64,000 nucleotides of DNA from RYN-230 sp963770545 (GTDB lineage: Bacteria; Actinomycetota; Actinomycetes; Streptosporangiales; Streptosporangiaceae), in contig CAVYQF010000031.1 of assembly GCA_963770545.1 (NCBI GenBank), forward strand, positions 124,001 to 188,000. Direction: 5' to 3'. A program made the position numbers and the translations under genes. A model generated the notes under the pieces. The model was not told the DNA's origin. It made no database searches and was given only the letters and a program-made list of their open reading frames with translations. This document shows, one piece after another, positions 36,105 to 45,479 of the stretch. Positions within the stretch are counted from its first letter, which is position 1. Every line of letters begins with the position of its first letter.

Positions 36105-37196
36105 ATGATCGCTGCCGGGTTAATGCGCGCCGTTGCGCGCAGGCCACTGTGGTCACTGGCCGTGGGGCCACTAGCTATGCGCCCGCGGGCTCTCGGAGCC
36201 TTGGCGATCGCTGGGGTGGCGGCCGCCCCTGTCTTCCTGACGACCCCCGCCCTGGCGGGAACCGCGGGGAGCATGGACGCGCGGGCCGGTGCCCGGGCGG
36301 TGACCTCCTGCGGGGCCGGCGTCTCCGCGGTCAACGTCCGGCTGCCGGCCGGCTTCAACCCGCTGACCGCGACTCCGGCCCAGTTGGCCGCGAACGATCT
36401 GCCGCTCCGGCCCGCCGGCCGGGTCCAGCTGGCCGCGTGGCGGAGATTTGTCACCGGGGGCGTGCGGGCGGCCCGCAGCACCTGTGTCTTCGCTGCGGTG
36501 ACCTCGCCCAGTGCCCCGCGGTCGCTGGTGGGCGACGCGAAGCCCGGGTCGCTGGTCGGGGACGCGAAGCCCGGGTCGCTGGTCGGGGACGCGAAGCCCG
36601 GGTCGCTGGTCGGGGACGCGAAGCCCGGGTCGCTGGTCGGGGACGCGAAGCCCGCGTCGCTGGTCGGGGACGCGAAGCCCGCGTCGCTGGTCGGGGACGC
36701 GAAGCCCGCGTCGCTGGTCGGGGACGCGAAGCCCGCGTCGCTGGTCGGGGACGCTCAGCCGAGCGGGGCCGCACGGGGCGCCAGCCCCACCCTCAGCACC
36801 CTGACGCCGCCGGCCACCGCGCCGCGGCCCACCCCGGGGGGCAACCAGGCCACCGCTGCTACCAGGACCGTGGTCTACGGCACCTGGCGGGTTGCCCGTC
36901 CGAAGGATGACCCGACCGCCGCCAGGTCCTCGTGGGCGGGCCTCGGCCTCGGGCGGGCCGGGAATCCGCTCGTCCAGGCGGGATCGTCCGTGGGTGGCTA
37001 CTTCGGTCCCTACCTGTGGTGGCGGGTGGCCCCGCAACGCCCGAACGAGCAGCGGATCAGCCTGGACACCGCGGCGGGTGACACGGTCTACGTGCGCATC
37101 CAGCTGCAGCGCGGCCAGGCCACGGTGACCGTCAGGGACGAATCCACCGGCGCGGGCGGCACGTACGTCTTGCGGTACCGCAGTCTGGACGGCTGA
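36105..37196 (+). CDS. Secreted repeat protein with partial G1-peptidase (eqolisin)-like domain
   Basis: A 363-residue protein starting at ATG 36105 with GAGGAGG five bases upstream. Residues 1-45 form a long signal sequence with Arg residues then ALGALAIAGVAAAPVFLTTPALAG. Residues 140-220 are nine nonapeptide repeats (SLVGDAKPG or -A). The C-terminal part has SSWAGLGLGRAGNPLVQAGS, then WWRVAPQ, EQRISLDTAAGDTVYVRIQL and a closing strand. This resembles the first half of glutamic endopeptidases of family G1, with the catalytic glutamine in LVQAG. The half bearing the catalytic glutamate is missing, so it is probably not a working peptidase. Confidence 0.6.
   Translation: MIAAGLMRAVARRPLWSLAVGPLAMRPRALGALAIAGVAAAPVFLTTPALAGTAGSMDARAGARAVTSCGAGVSAVNVRLPAGFNPLTATPAQLAANDLPLRPAGRVQLAAWRRFVTGGVRAARSTCVFAAVTSPSAPRSLVGDAKPGSLVGDAKPGSLVGDAKPGSLVGDAKPGSLVGDAKPASLVGDAKPASLVGDAKPASLVGDAKPASLVGDAQPSGAARGASPTLSTLTPPATAPRPTPGGNQATAATRTVVYGTWRVARPKDDPTAARSSWAGLGLGRAGNPLVQAGSSVGGYFGPYLWWRVAPQRPNEQRISLDTAAGDTVYVRIQLQRGQATVTVRDESTGAGGTYVLRYRSLDG
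36522..36764. repeat. Nine in-frame 27-bp tandem repeats
   Basis: The unit tcgctggtcggggacgcgaa followed by gcccggg (or gcccgcg) repeats at 27-base spacing from 36522 to 36764. Early copies end PG and later copies PA, showing two expansion phases from neighbouring variants. Near-identity at DNA level points to recent expansion. Confidence 0.95.
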
Positions 37197-37235
37197 CCGG
37201 GAACCGGACCCGGCCCCCGGCCGGGCCCGGGTCCG

Positions 37236-37259
37236 GCCCGCCGCTTCCCGGCGGCGGGC
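37236..37259. terminator. Strong hairpin after the eqolisin-like gene
   Basis: GCCCGCCGC (37236-37244) pairs exactly with GCGGCGGGC (37251-37259) around a six-base loop. Another hairpin (37206-37213 with 37227-37234) lies just before it. Together they probably end transcription of the preceding gene. Confidence 0.65.
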
Positions 37260-37279
37260 GGCCCTGAGAACATGGCCGG

Positions 37280-38068
37280 ATGGACGGCAGTAACACGCCC
37301 GGGCTGGACGGCGTCATCAGGCGGCTGAAGGCCTGCCTCAACGGAAAGCGCAGCCAGGCCGAGAATCCTGCGGTGCCGGTCACCCCGGCGGAGCTGGCCC
37401 GGGACGCCGCGGCCGCGGTCGCCGCCGGGGCCGAGGCCATCCACCTTCACGCGCGCGGCCCCGACGGCGCCGAATCGGTGCGGGCCGCCGATGTCGGCGC
37501 GGCGGTGGCCGCGGTGCGCGCGGCCTGCCCGGGTACTGCGGTGGGGGTGTCCACCGGGCTGTGGATCACGGACGGGGACGCGGCGGCCCGGCATGCCGCC
37601 GTCGCGGCCTGGTCGGGCCTGGACGCCGCCGCGCGGCCCGACTTCGCCTCCGTGAACGTCAGCGAAGCAGGCTGGGCCGGCGTGGCCCGCGTGCTCGGCG
37701 CGGCCTCGATCGCCGTGGAGGCCGGAGTTTGGTCGGCCGCGGACGTGCCGGTCCTGGCCGCGGGCGGGCTACCCCAGCCGCCGTTGCGGATCCTGATCGA
37801 GATCATGGGCGAGCCGGCTCCCGCGGCCCCACGGGCTGCCGAGGCTATCCTGCGCGCCCTCGACGCCTCCGCGGTGCGCGGGCTCCCGCGCCTGCTGCAT
37901 GGCGAGGGAGACAGCTGCTGGCCCCTGGTGGCGCAGGCGGCCCGGGAAGGACTGCCCACCCGGATCGGACTGGAGGACACCCTGGCCGGCCCAGACGGCC
38001 GCCCAGCCAGCGGGAACGCCGAACTGGTCCGCTGCGCGCTGGAGATGCTGGACCGCACCCGGCGTTAG
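37280..38068 (+). CDS. BKACE-family beta-keto acid cleavage enzyme (DUF849)
   Basis: A 262-residue TIM-barrel enzyme of the family that cleaves beta-keto acids with acetyl-CoA. The founding member acts on 3-keto-5-aminohexanoate in lysine fermentation. Family blocks are IRRLKACLNGKRSQAENPAVPVTPAELARDAAAAVAAGA, the zinc ligands in AIHLHARG, STGLWITDGD, SVNVSEAGW and the C-terminal GLEDTLAGPDGRPASGNAELV. The protein is a little shorter than typical members (about 280-300). Several other reactions are known in the family, so the substrate is not fixed. Its stop overlaps the stop of the convergent DsbA-like gene by four bases. Confidence 0.88.
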   Translation: MDGSNTPGLDGVIRRLKACLNGKRSQAENPAVPVTPAELARDAAAAVAAGAEAIHLHARGPDGAESVRAADVGAAVAAVRAACPGTAVGVSTGLWITDGDAAARHAAVAAWSGLDAAARPDFASVNVSEAGWAGVARVLGAASIAVEAGVWSAADVPVLAAGGLPQPPLRILIEIMGEPAPAAPRAAEAILRALDASAVRGLPRLLHGEGDSCWPLVAQAAREGLPTRIGLEDTLAGPDGRPASGNAELVRCALEMLDRTRR

Positions 38069-38841
38069 CGGGCGGCCAGGATCAGCTTCTGCAGGGCGGT
38101 CCCGGGCTGCAGAAGGGTCGCGAGGCCGACCGCCCGGCCGTTCAGCTTCACCGTCGGGGTGGCGTCAACGCCGCTCTTGATGACCTGCTCGCTGAACGGG
38201 ACGGCCTGCGGGGCATAGGTCTGGGACGAGACACAGTGCGTGAACGACGCGCTGGTCAGCCCTATTTTGGCGCCCAGCGCGAGGAGCAGGCTGATCGGGA
38301 ATCCATTCTTGGTCCGTTCGCCGGGCTGGTTGGAGTAGAGCAGATTGTGGTACCTCATCCACGACCCGGCAGGCACGCACTGCGCCGCGGCCCAGGCCCG
38401 CACCGAGTTGTCCTGGGCCGGCTGCTCGCCCAGGAAGATCGTGAACGGGTGGTAGATGACCCGCACCTGGCCTTCGCGGGCCAGCTTCTGCACCGACGCG
38501 CCGTTGGTTTTCTCGAACTCGTCGCAGACCGGGCACTGGAAGTCCTCGTAGACGTCCAGCACGGGCGTCTTCACCCCGGGCTGGGCGTTGGTCACGCTGT
38601 GATCTGGGTTCTTCGTGACCGGCGCGAACGGGCCGTTGTAGTAGGCGTCGTGCACCGCGGCGGTGCTCGTGCCTGTGTTCTGACCGGGGTGGGTCACCAC
38701 GATGACGATGACCGCGATCACGATCGCACCCAGCGCGCTGCCCACCACGAGGAGTACCCGGTTGCGCTGGCGGCGGCGGGCCCCGCGCTCGCGCTCCAGC
38801 CGGATCCGCTCCCGGGCCGCGGCCCGCCCGGACTTGCTCAT
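38065..38841 (-). CDS. Membrane-anchored DsbA/thioredoxin-like protein
   Basis: A 258-residue protein. Residues 1-28 are highly basic (RERIRLERERGARRRQRN), then one transmembrane helix (about 29-50, VLLVVGSALGAIVIAVIVIVV) anchors an extracytoplasmic DsbA-like domain. The active motif is CPVC in VYEDFQCPVCDEFEKTNG. HPFTIFLGEQ and the cis-proline loop GVDATPTVKLNGR are also present. Two further cysteines lie in AAAQCVPAG and THCVSSQ. It is the last gene of the zinc operon, its ATG overlapping the zur stop. A role in folding or metallating exported proteins under zinc limitation is inferred. Confidence 0.85.
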   Translation of the reverse strand: MSKSGRAAARERIRLERERGARRRQRNRVLLVVGSALGAIVIAVIVIVVTHPGQNTGTSTAAVHDAYYNGPFAPVTKNPDHSVTNAQPGVKTPVLDVYEDFQCPVCDEFEKTNGASVQKLAREGQVRVIYHPFTIFLGEQPAQDNSVRAWAAAQCVPAGSWMRYHNLLYSNQPGERTKNGFPISLLLALGAKIGLTSASFTHCVSSQTYAPQAVPFSEQVIKSGVDATPTVKLNGRAVGLATLLQPGTALQKLILAAR

Positions 38842-39338
38842 GTCCCGAGGGACTCCCCGGCCCGCTCATCCTCGGAGCGCAGGTCCTGGCTGCGGTGATC
38901 CCTGCTGAGCTGGTCTTTGCTGCACTGGGGACACAGGCCGAAAAGCTCGATGGTGTGGTCCACTGCCGTGAAGCCCGCCTCGGCCGCGACCTGCTCGGCC
39001 CAGCGCTCCACGGCCCGGCCCTCCACCTCGACGCTGGTCCCGCAGATACGGCAGATGAGGTGATGGTGGTGGGCGTTGCTCTCGCACCGGCGGTACAGCG
39101 TCTCGCCGTTCGCGTCGCGGATCGTGTCGACCTGGCCGTCCTCGCTCAGCACCTGCAGGTGCCGGTAGACGGTGGTCAGGCCGATGTGCTCGCCGCGCTG
39201 GCGCAGTTCCGCGTGGATCTGCTGGGCGCTGCAGAACCCGGGCAGCCCGCCGAGCACCGCCGACAGTGCCTCAGCCTGCCGGGTCCCGCGCACCCGGGTG
39301 CCCCCGGACGGACGCTTAGCAGGCACCGGCGTCATCAC
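38838..39338 (-). CDS. zur: Fur-family zinc regulator Zur
   Basis: A 166-residue zinc-sensing repressor. The winged helix contains RQAEALSAVLGGLPGFCSAQ and LTTVYRHLQVLSEDGQVDTIRDANGETLYRRC. The regulatory metal site has SNAHHHHLICRICGTSVEVEG, and the structural zinc site has CRIC here and CPQC in LFGLCPQCSKD. It lies inside the zinc uptake operon, with its start overlapping the upstream permease stop (ATGA) and its stop overlapping the DsbA-like start. The Zur box before znuA implies that it represses the operon, including its own gene. Confidence 0.92.
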   Translation of the reverse strand: MMTPVPAKRPSGGTRVRGTRQAEALSAVLGGLPGFCSAQQIHAELRQRGEHIGLTTVYRHLQVLSEDGQVDTIRDANGETLYRRCESNAHHHHLICRICGTSVEVEGRAVERWAEQVAAEAGFTAVDHTIELFGLCPQCSKDQLSRDHRSQDLRSEDERAGESLGT

Positions 39339-40192
39339 ACCCGCACACTAGCAGTCGTGACTCCCTGCTCCTCAGCTCCGCGCCAGGTCCGGGGCCCGGC
39401 CGGGTGCCGTCCGCGCAGCGCGGCCCAGCCCCGCCCGGCGGCGTAGCAGACCGCCCCGAGCGCACCCACGAAGAAGCCGACGGGCCAGTTCGTCTGGTAG
39501 GCGGCGGCGATCGAGATCCAGAGCACCACGACCGCGATGACGGCGGACAGGGCCAGGGCAGGCAGCGGCTTGCTGGTCACCGAGCGGGCCGCCGCGGGCG
39601 GCCCGATCATCAGGCTGAAGATCAGCAGCGCCCCCACGACCGGCAGGGTCATGCTCGTGGCCAGCGCCACCACCACGAGGAACAGCGTCTCCACCCGGGC
39701 AGGCCGGATGCCCCGCGCCTCGGCCAGCTCCGGCATCACCGAGGAGAGCAGCAGCGGCCGGTACAGCGCGATGATGGCCGCGATACAGACTGCGGCCAGG
39801 ATCGCGATCGGGAGGACCTCGGTGCTACTCACCCCGAGCACCTCGCCGAACAGCAGGGCGTAGATCTCTGGCGCGTACTCCGTGCTGAAGCTCAGGAACA
39901 GCGCACCCAGGCCGAGCAGGACCACCAGGGCCAGGGCCGTGGCCACGTCCCGCCGCCCGTGCCGGCTGAGCCAGCCGATCCCCAGCGCGCCGACCAGGGC
40001 CGCCACGGCCAGCCCGACGAGTGTGCTGATCCCGAGCAGGCTGGCCCCGGCCGCGCCCGCGAACGCCCCCTGCGGCACCGCGTCCGCCACGAACGCCGCG
40101 CCGCGCAGCACGATGAAGAACCCGACGGTGCCCGCCACCAGCGCGACGATGGTGCCCACCAGCCAGGCGTTGATCATGAATCCGGAGAACAT
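39335..40192 (-). CDS. Metal ABC transporter permease, second subunit
   Basis: A 285-residue permease of the ZnuB/TroC family with about nine helices. It starts MFSGFMINAWLVGTIVALVAG. The conserved FVADAVPQGAFAGAAGASLLGI and GEVLGVSSTEVLPIAI regions are typical, and YRPLLLSSVMPELAEARGI is the coupling-helix region that contacts the ATPase. The C-terminal 30 residues are polar. It follows another permease gene at a four-base gap, and its stop overlaps the zur start. Having two different permeases suggests a heterodimeric channel, as in Tro/Mnt-type systems. Confidence 0.9.
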   Translation of the reverse strand: MFSGFMINAWLVGTIVALVAGTVGFFIVLRGAAFVADAVPQGAFAGAAGASLLGISTLVGLAVAALVGALGIGWLSRHGRRDVATALALVVLLGLGALFLSFSTEYAPEIYALLFGEVLGVSSTEVLPIAILAAVCIAAIIALYRPLLLSSVMPELAEARGIRPARVETLFLVVVALATSMTLPVVGALLIFSLMIGPPAAARSVTSKPLPALALSAVIAVVVLWISIAAAYQTNWPVGFFVGALGAVCYAAGRGWAALRGRHPAGPRTWRGAEEQGVTTASVRV

Positions 40193-40196
40193 CGGC

Positions 40197-41063
40197 TCAG
40201 GCCCGCCTGACCCGGCTGGTGCTGACCCGGCTGGTGATCCCCTGCACCGCCACGTAGCCGAGGAAGATCAGCGTGACCACGAAGAAGCTGACCGGCCAGC
40301 CGTGCCGGGCCGGCGGCCAGTAGAAGCTGTCGTAGGCCAGCAGCACTCCCAGCCAGGTGGCGGCCAGGCCGGCCAGCGCGCCCCAGGCCATGGCCAGCCC
40401 GGGGCGGCTGGTCAGCCGGAGCCCGATCGCGGCGGGCCCGATCAGCAGTGCCGTGGACAGGATGGTGCCGATCGTCATAGCGGACAGGGCGACGGCGATG
40501 GCGATCGCGACCAGGACCAGGAGGCCGACCAGCCGGACGCTGATCCCGCGGACGGCGGCCAGGTCCGCGGCGACCGAGCTGAGCAGCAACGGCCGGTACA
40601 AGACGGCCACAATGCCCACGGCCGCCACGCTGAGCAGCGTGATCACCGGCAGCAGGGAACTGCTGATGGTGAACATGGAGCCGAACAGAATCGTGATCGT
40701 GGCCCCGGAGACGTTGCTGTGCGTGGTGTCCCAGTAGAGGAACAGCGCGGCCAGGCCGAGGCCCGCCCCCCGGACGATCCCGGTGGCCAGGTCCCGGCCA
40801 CGGGGCCGCTGGACGCCGATCATGTCCATCACCCCGGCGGCCAGCACTCCCACCCCGACGAAGCCCCACAGCGGGCTGACCCCGACCAGGAAGGACGCGG
40901 AGCCACCGGTGACGCTTATGTCGGCCAGGGCGTGCCCCGCGTAGGACTGGCCGCGGATCACCGCAAACGAGCCCACGATCCCGGACACCAGCGCGACGAC
41001 CCCGCCCGCGGCCAGGGCCACGTGCACCGGCGCGCTGGAGAAGAAACCCGGTTCAAAAATCAT
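40197..41063 (-). CDS. Metal ABC transporter permease, first subunit
   Basis: A 288-residue permease from ATG 41063 (MIFEPGFFSSAPVHVALAAGG); a GTG at 41081 is an alternative start. It has about eight or nine helices. Family blocks are VIRGQSYAGHALADISVTGGS, ILFGSMFTISSS and LYRPLLLSSVAADLAAVRGISVRLVG. It differs clearly from the next permease (for example RGQSYAGHAL versus RGAAFVADAV), so the pair is an old duplication, not a recent copy. It lies 25 bases after the ATPase gene stop, in the same operon. Confidence 0.9.
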   Translation of the reverse strand: MIFEPGFFSSAPVHVALAAGGVVALVSGIVGSFAVIRGQSYAGHALADISVTGGSASFLVGVSPLWGFVGVGVLAAGVMDMIGVQRPRGRDLATGIVRGAGLGLAALFLYWDTTHSNVSGATITILFGSMFTISSSLLPVITLLSVAAVGIVAVLYRPLLLSSVAADLAAVRGISVRLVGLLVLVAIAIAVALSAMTIGTILSTALLIGPAAIGLRLTSRPGLAMAWGALAGLAATWLGVLLAYDSFYWPPARHGWPVSFFVVTLIFLGYVAVQGITSRVSTSRVRRA

Positions 41064-41088
41064 GTGCAGCAGGGTGGGCACGGGCGGA

Positions 41089-42069
41089 TCACGCGCCCTC
41101 GTGAATAACCGGTTCCGGCTCCTGCTTCGGTTCCGGCACCGCAACGGGAACCGGCACATCGAGCCCTACCCCGTGCGCGGCCGCGACCACCAGGATCCGG
41201 CCATGCACCCTGATGACGTCCACGTGCTGGCCATACAGCTCGCTGAGGACCTCGGGGCGTACCACCTCGGCGGTGGTCCCGCTGGCGGCCCGGCCCGCCG
41301 CCATGTACACCAGCCGGTCCATCACCGGCAGCAGCGGGTTCATGTCGTGGGCCGAGATGAGTACCGCGATCTGCTGCTCGCGGGCGACCCGGCCGAGCAG
41401 TTCGACCACATCCTGCTCGCTGGCGATGTCCAGGTTGGCCAGCGGTTCATCGAGCAGCAGCAGCCGGGGGCGGCTGATCAGCGCGTGCGCGATCAGCACC
41501 CGCTGCTGCTCGCCGCCGGACAGCAGGCCCACCCGGGTGTCGGCGAACCGGTCCGCGCCCACGGCCTGCAGCATCTCGTCGACCTGCCGCCGGCGCCGGG
41601 CCGACGGCAGCGGGAGGCCCAGCCGCTGCCCGTCCAGTCCCAGGCCGACCAGGTCGCGGGCGCGCAGCGGCATGTCCGGGTCGAGCAGGATCTTCTGCGG
41701 GACGTACCCGATCAGCGAGCCGCGCCGGGTGCGCGGCTGGCCCGCCACCCGCACCGTCCCGGCCGACGGGGCCTGCAGGCCGAGAATGACCCGCAGCAGG
41801 GTGGTCTTGCCCGCGCCGTTCGAACCGATGAGGGCGGTGAACTCGCCCGGCCGGAGGGCGAAGCTGACGTCGTCGAGGATCTTCCGGCCCGAGAGCCACA
41901 GGCTGACGCCCTGCACGTCGAGCAGGTCGCCGGGGTTCCCGCCGGCGTCGCGGGGCACCTCCGCCGGGCGTTCATCCGCTGGGCGTTCACCCACCGGGCG
42001 TTCACCCACCGGGCGTTCGTCTACCGGGCGTTCGTCTACCGGGCGTTCTCCCGCCGGGCGCGCCATCAC
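41089..42069 (-). CDS. znuC: Metal (zinc) ABC transporter ATP-binding protein
   Basis: A 326-residue ATPase. The first 45 residues are a tandem Glu-Arg-Pro-(Val/Ala)-(Asp/Gly) repeat not seen in usual family members; the ABC domain begins at about residue 50. Walker A is IGSNGAGKTTLLR, the Q-loop is in IGYVPQK, the signature is LSGGEQQRVLIAHAL, Walker B is LLLLDEPLANLD and the H-loop is ISAHDMN. A C-terminal extension rich in Val, Pro and Glu follows. It overlaps the znuA stop by four bases and powers the two downstream permeases. Zinc is inferred from the Zur linkage. Confidence 0.9.
   Translation of the reverse strand: MMARPAGERPVDERPVDERPVGERPVGERPADERPAEVPRDAGGNPGDLLDVQGVSLWLSGRKILDDVSFALRPGEFTALIGSNGAGKTTLLRVILGLQAPSAGTVRVAGQPRTRRGSLIGYVPQKILLDPDMPLRARDLVGLGLDGQRLGLPLPSARRRRQVDEMLQAVGADRFADTRVGLLSGGEQQRVLIAHALISRPRLLLLDEPLANLDIASEQDVVELLGRVAREQQIAVLISAHDMNPLLPVMDRLVYMAAGRAASGTTAEVVRPEVLSELYGQHVDVIRVHGRILVVAAAHGVGLDVPVPVAVPEPKQEPEPVIHEGA
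41961..42060. repeat. 15-bp tandem repeats at the 5' end of the ABC ATPase gene
   Basis: The unit ccgggcgttcNNNNN repeats about six times and encodes the ERPVD/ERPVG pentads of the ATPase N-terminus. Pairs of neighbouring units are identical, showing recent expansion. It lies immediately after the start codon region. Confidence 0.9.
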
Positions 42070-43004
42070 TTCAGCCTCTCGGTCGAGGTCTGGTGCGCTA
42101 CGGCCCGCTCGAGCGCGGTCGTCTCGGCCAGCATCCAGGACTGGTAGTCATAGCCCGGTTGCGGCATCGTCTCGTACACGCCGACCACCGGGATCCCGTC
42201 GCGGTGCGCCGTGGCCAGGAACGAGGCGGTCAGCGAGTCGGTCACCTGCTGGTTGTACAGGAACACCTTGACCTTGTGCCCCGCGAACAGGCCGTCCTGG
42301 AGGGACACGTACTGCGGGGCCGGGTCCACGCCGTTCATGATGTCGGCCTGGAAGGCGAACGGGGTGAGGTTCCGGGTGCCCGCGGCCTGCAGCAGGTAGT
42401 CGCCGACCGGCTCGGTGGTGGCCACCGGCGTCCCCGGATAGCGCGCCTTGAACTGCGCGATGGCCTGGTACCAGGGCCGCAGGGAACGGTCGAAGACGGC
42501 CGCCTTCGCCGCGAAGTACGCCTTGTGGGCCGGCTGGAGGGCTGAGAGGTCGGCGGCCACGGCCTTGGCCACGGCCGGCATGGTGGACGGCTTGTACCAC
42601 AGGTGCGGGTTGGGCGTGCTGTCCGGCAGGCCGAGCAGATGCTGCACGTCGATGACCTTGCGGCCGCTGCTGGGGGCCGCGGCCTCGATCTTGTTCATGT
42701 AGCTGTCGTAGCCCAGGCCGTTCTGCACGACCAGGCCCGCGCTGCTGACCAACTGGGCCACGCTTGCGCTGGCCTCGAACGTGTGCGGGTCGGTGTTCGG
42801 GTTGCTCTCGATGGCGCTGGCGTGGACGTACTTGCCGCCGACCTGGCCGATGACGTTCGCGTACTCGTTCTCGGCTCCCACCGCGACGATGGTGGCGCTT
42901 GAATTGGCTGCCGGTGCTGAGGCCGAACCGGACGAGCACGCGGCCGCCAGCCCGGCCGTGGTGACGGCGAGCGCCGCGATCGCGATGGTCTTGAGCGGAG
43001 GCAT
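42066..43004 (-). CDS. znuA: Zinc ABC transporter substrate-binding lipoprotein
   Basis: A 312-residue lipoprotein from ATG 43004 (MPPLKTIAIAALAVTTAGLAAACSSG) with lipobox LAAAC, so it is anchored outside the membrane. Metal ligands are expected at H in NTDPHTFEASAS, H in PNPHLWYKP, the acidic residue in TTEPVGDYLL and D/E in the C-terminal half. There is no His-rich loop, unlike enterobacterial ZnuA. I reject the start at 43040 because a Zur box and promoter occupy that stretch. It is the first gene of a six-gene operon, and the ATPase gene overlaps its stop. Confidence 0.92.
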   Translation of the reverse strand: MPPLKTIAIAALAVTTAGLAAACSSGSASAPAANSSATIVAVGAENEYANVIGQVGGKYVHASAIESNPNTDPHTFEASASVAQLVSSAGLVVQNGLGYDSYMNKIEAAAPSSGRKVIDVQHLLGLPDSTPNPHLWYKPSTMPAVAKAVAADLSALQPAHKAYFAAKAAVFDRSLRPWYQAIAQFKARYPGTPVATTEPVGDYLLQAAGTRNLTPFAFQADIMNGVDPAPQYVSLQDGLFAGHKVKVFLYNQQVTDSLTASFLATAHRDGIPVVGVYETMPQPGYDYQSWMLAETTALERAVAHQTSTERLK

Positions 43005-43006
43005 GT

Positions 43007-43040
43007 TGAAAATGATAACCGTTATGAGTACCGGTCGCAA
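43007..43040 (-). promoter_or_regulatory. Zur box with embedded leaderless promoter of znuA
   Basis: On the minus strand TTGCGA (43040-43035), a 17-base spacer and TATCAT (43017-43012) form a good -35/-10 pair. Seven bases separate TATCAT from the znuA ATG, the geometry of leaderless transcripts, and no ribosome binding site is present. The -10 lies inside TGAAAATGATAACCGTTATG (plus strand, from 43007), which matches the actinobacterial Zur-box half-site TGAAAATGAT well and its mirror partly. Zur-Zn binding would block the polymerase. Confidence 0.75.
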
Positions 43041-43069
43041 CGCGAACGAACATGGCCCAGGATGGGGAC

Positions 43070-45123
<2,054 letters not shown>

Positions 45124-45139
<16 letters not shown>

Positions 45140-45275
45140 GTCCTGGCGGAGCTGGGCGCCCCGGGCGGAGGCTCGGCTGGGCTTGGCGCCCGCGGGCTGA
45201 GGCTTGGCACTCGTTGCGGCTCAACGCTCGCTGGGTGGTGAGGCTTACCGCGCGCTGGGTGGTGAGGCTTGGCGC
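45124..45275. repeat. Copies of the DUF255 gene end and further short repeats downstream
   Basis: GGCGCCCGCGGGCTGAG, the last codons and stop of the DUF255 gene (45124-45140), recurs exactly at 45185-45201 outside the gene. GCTGGGTGGTGAGGCTT then occurs twice in tandem at about 45230 and 45254. The stretch 45140-45479 otherwise holds no gene. Confidence 0.75.
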
Positions 45276-45479
45276 TCGCTGGGCGAGGCCTCCAAGCCCC
45301 CTGCATGAGCGTTGTGTAAATGGCACCGCAATTTTTCCAGATCGTGATCCCAGCCACCCGTCTGCTGGCCTGGGCGTCCGCTCGGTCCCGCCCGGCCGGG
45401 CGGAGCAAGCCGGCGGGCGGCGGCCTGGTATCCGGGCCGACGCCGGGGTATACCGGACCTCGTGGATCCGGCTCGGTCG

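Noticed and set aside
36522..36764. CRISPR array
   Set aside because: The 27-bp units are contiguous and in frame, encoding a nonapeptide repeat.
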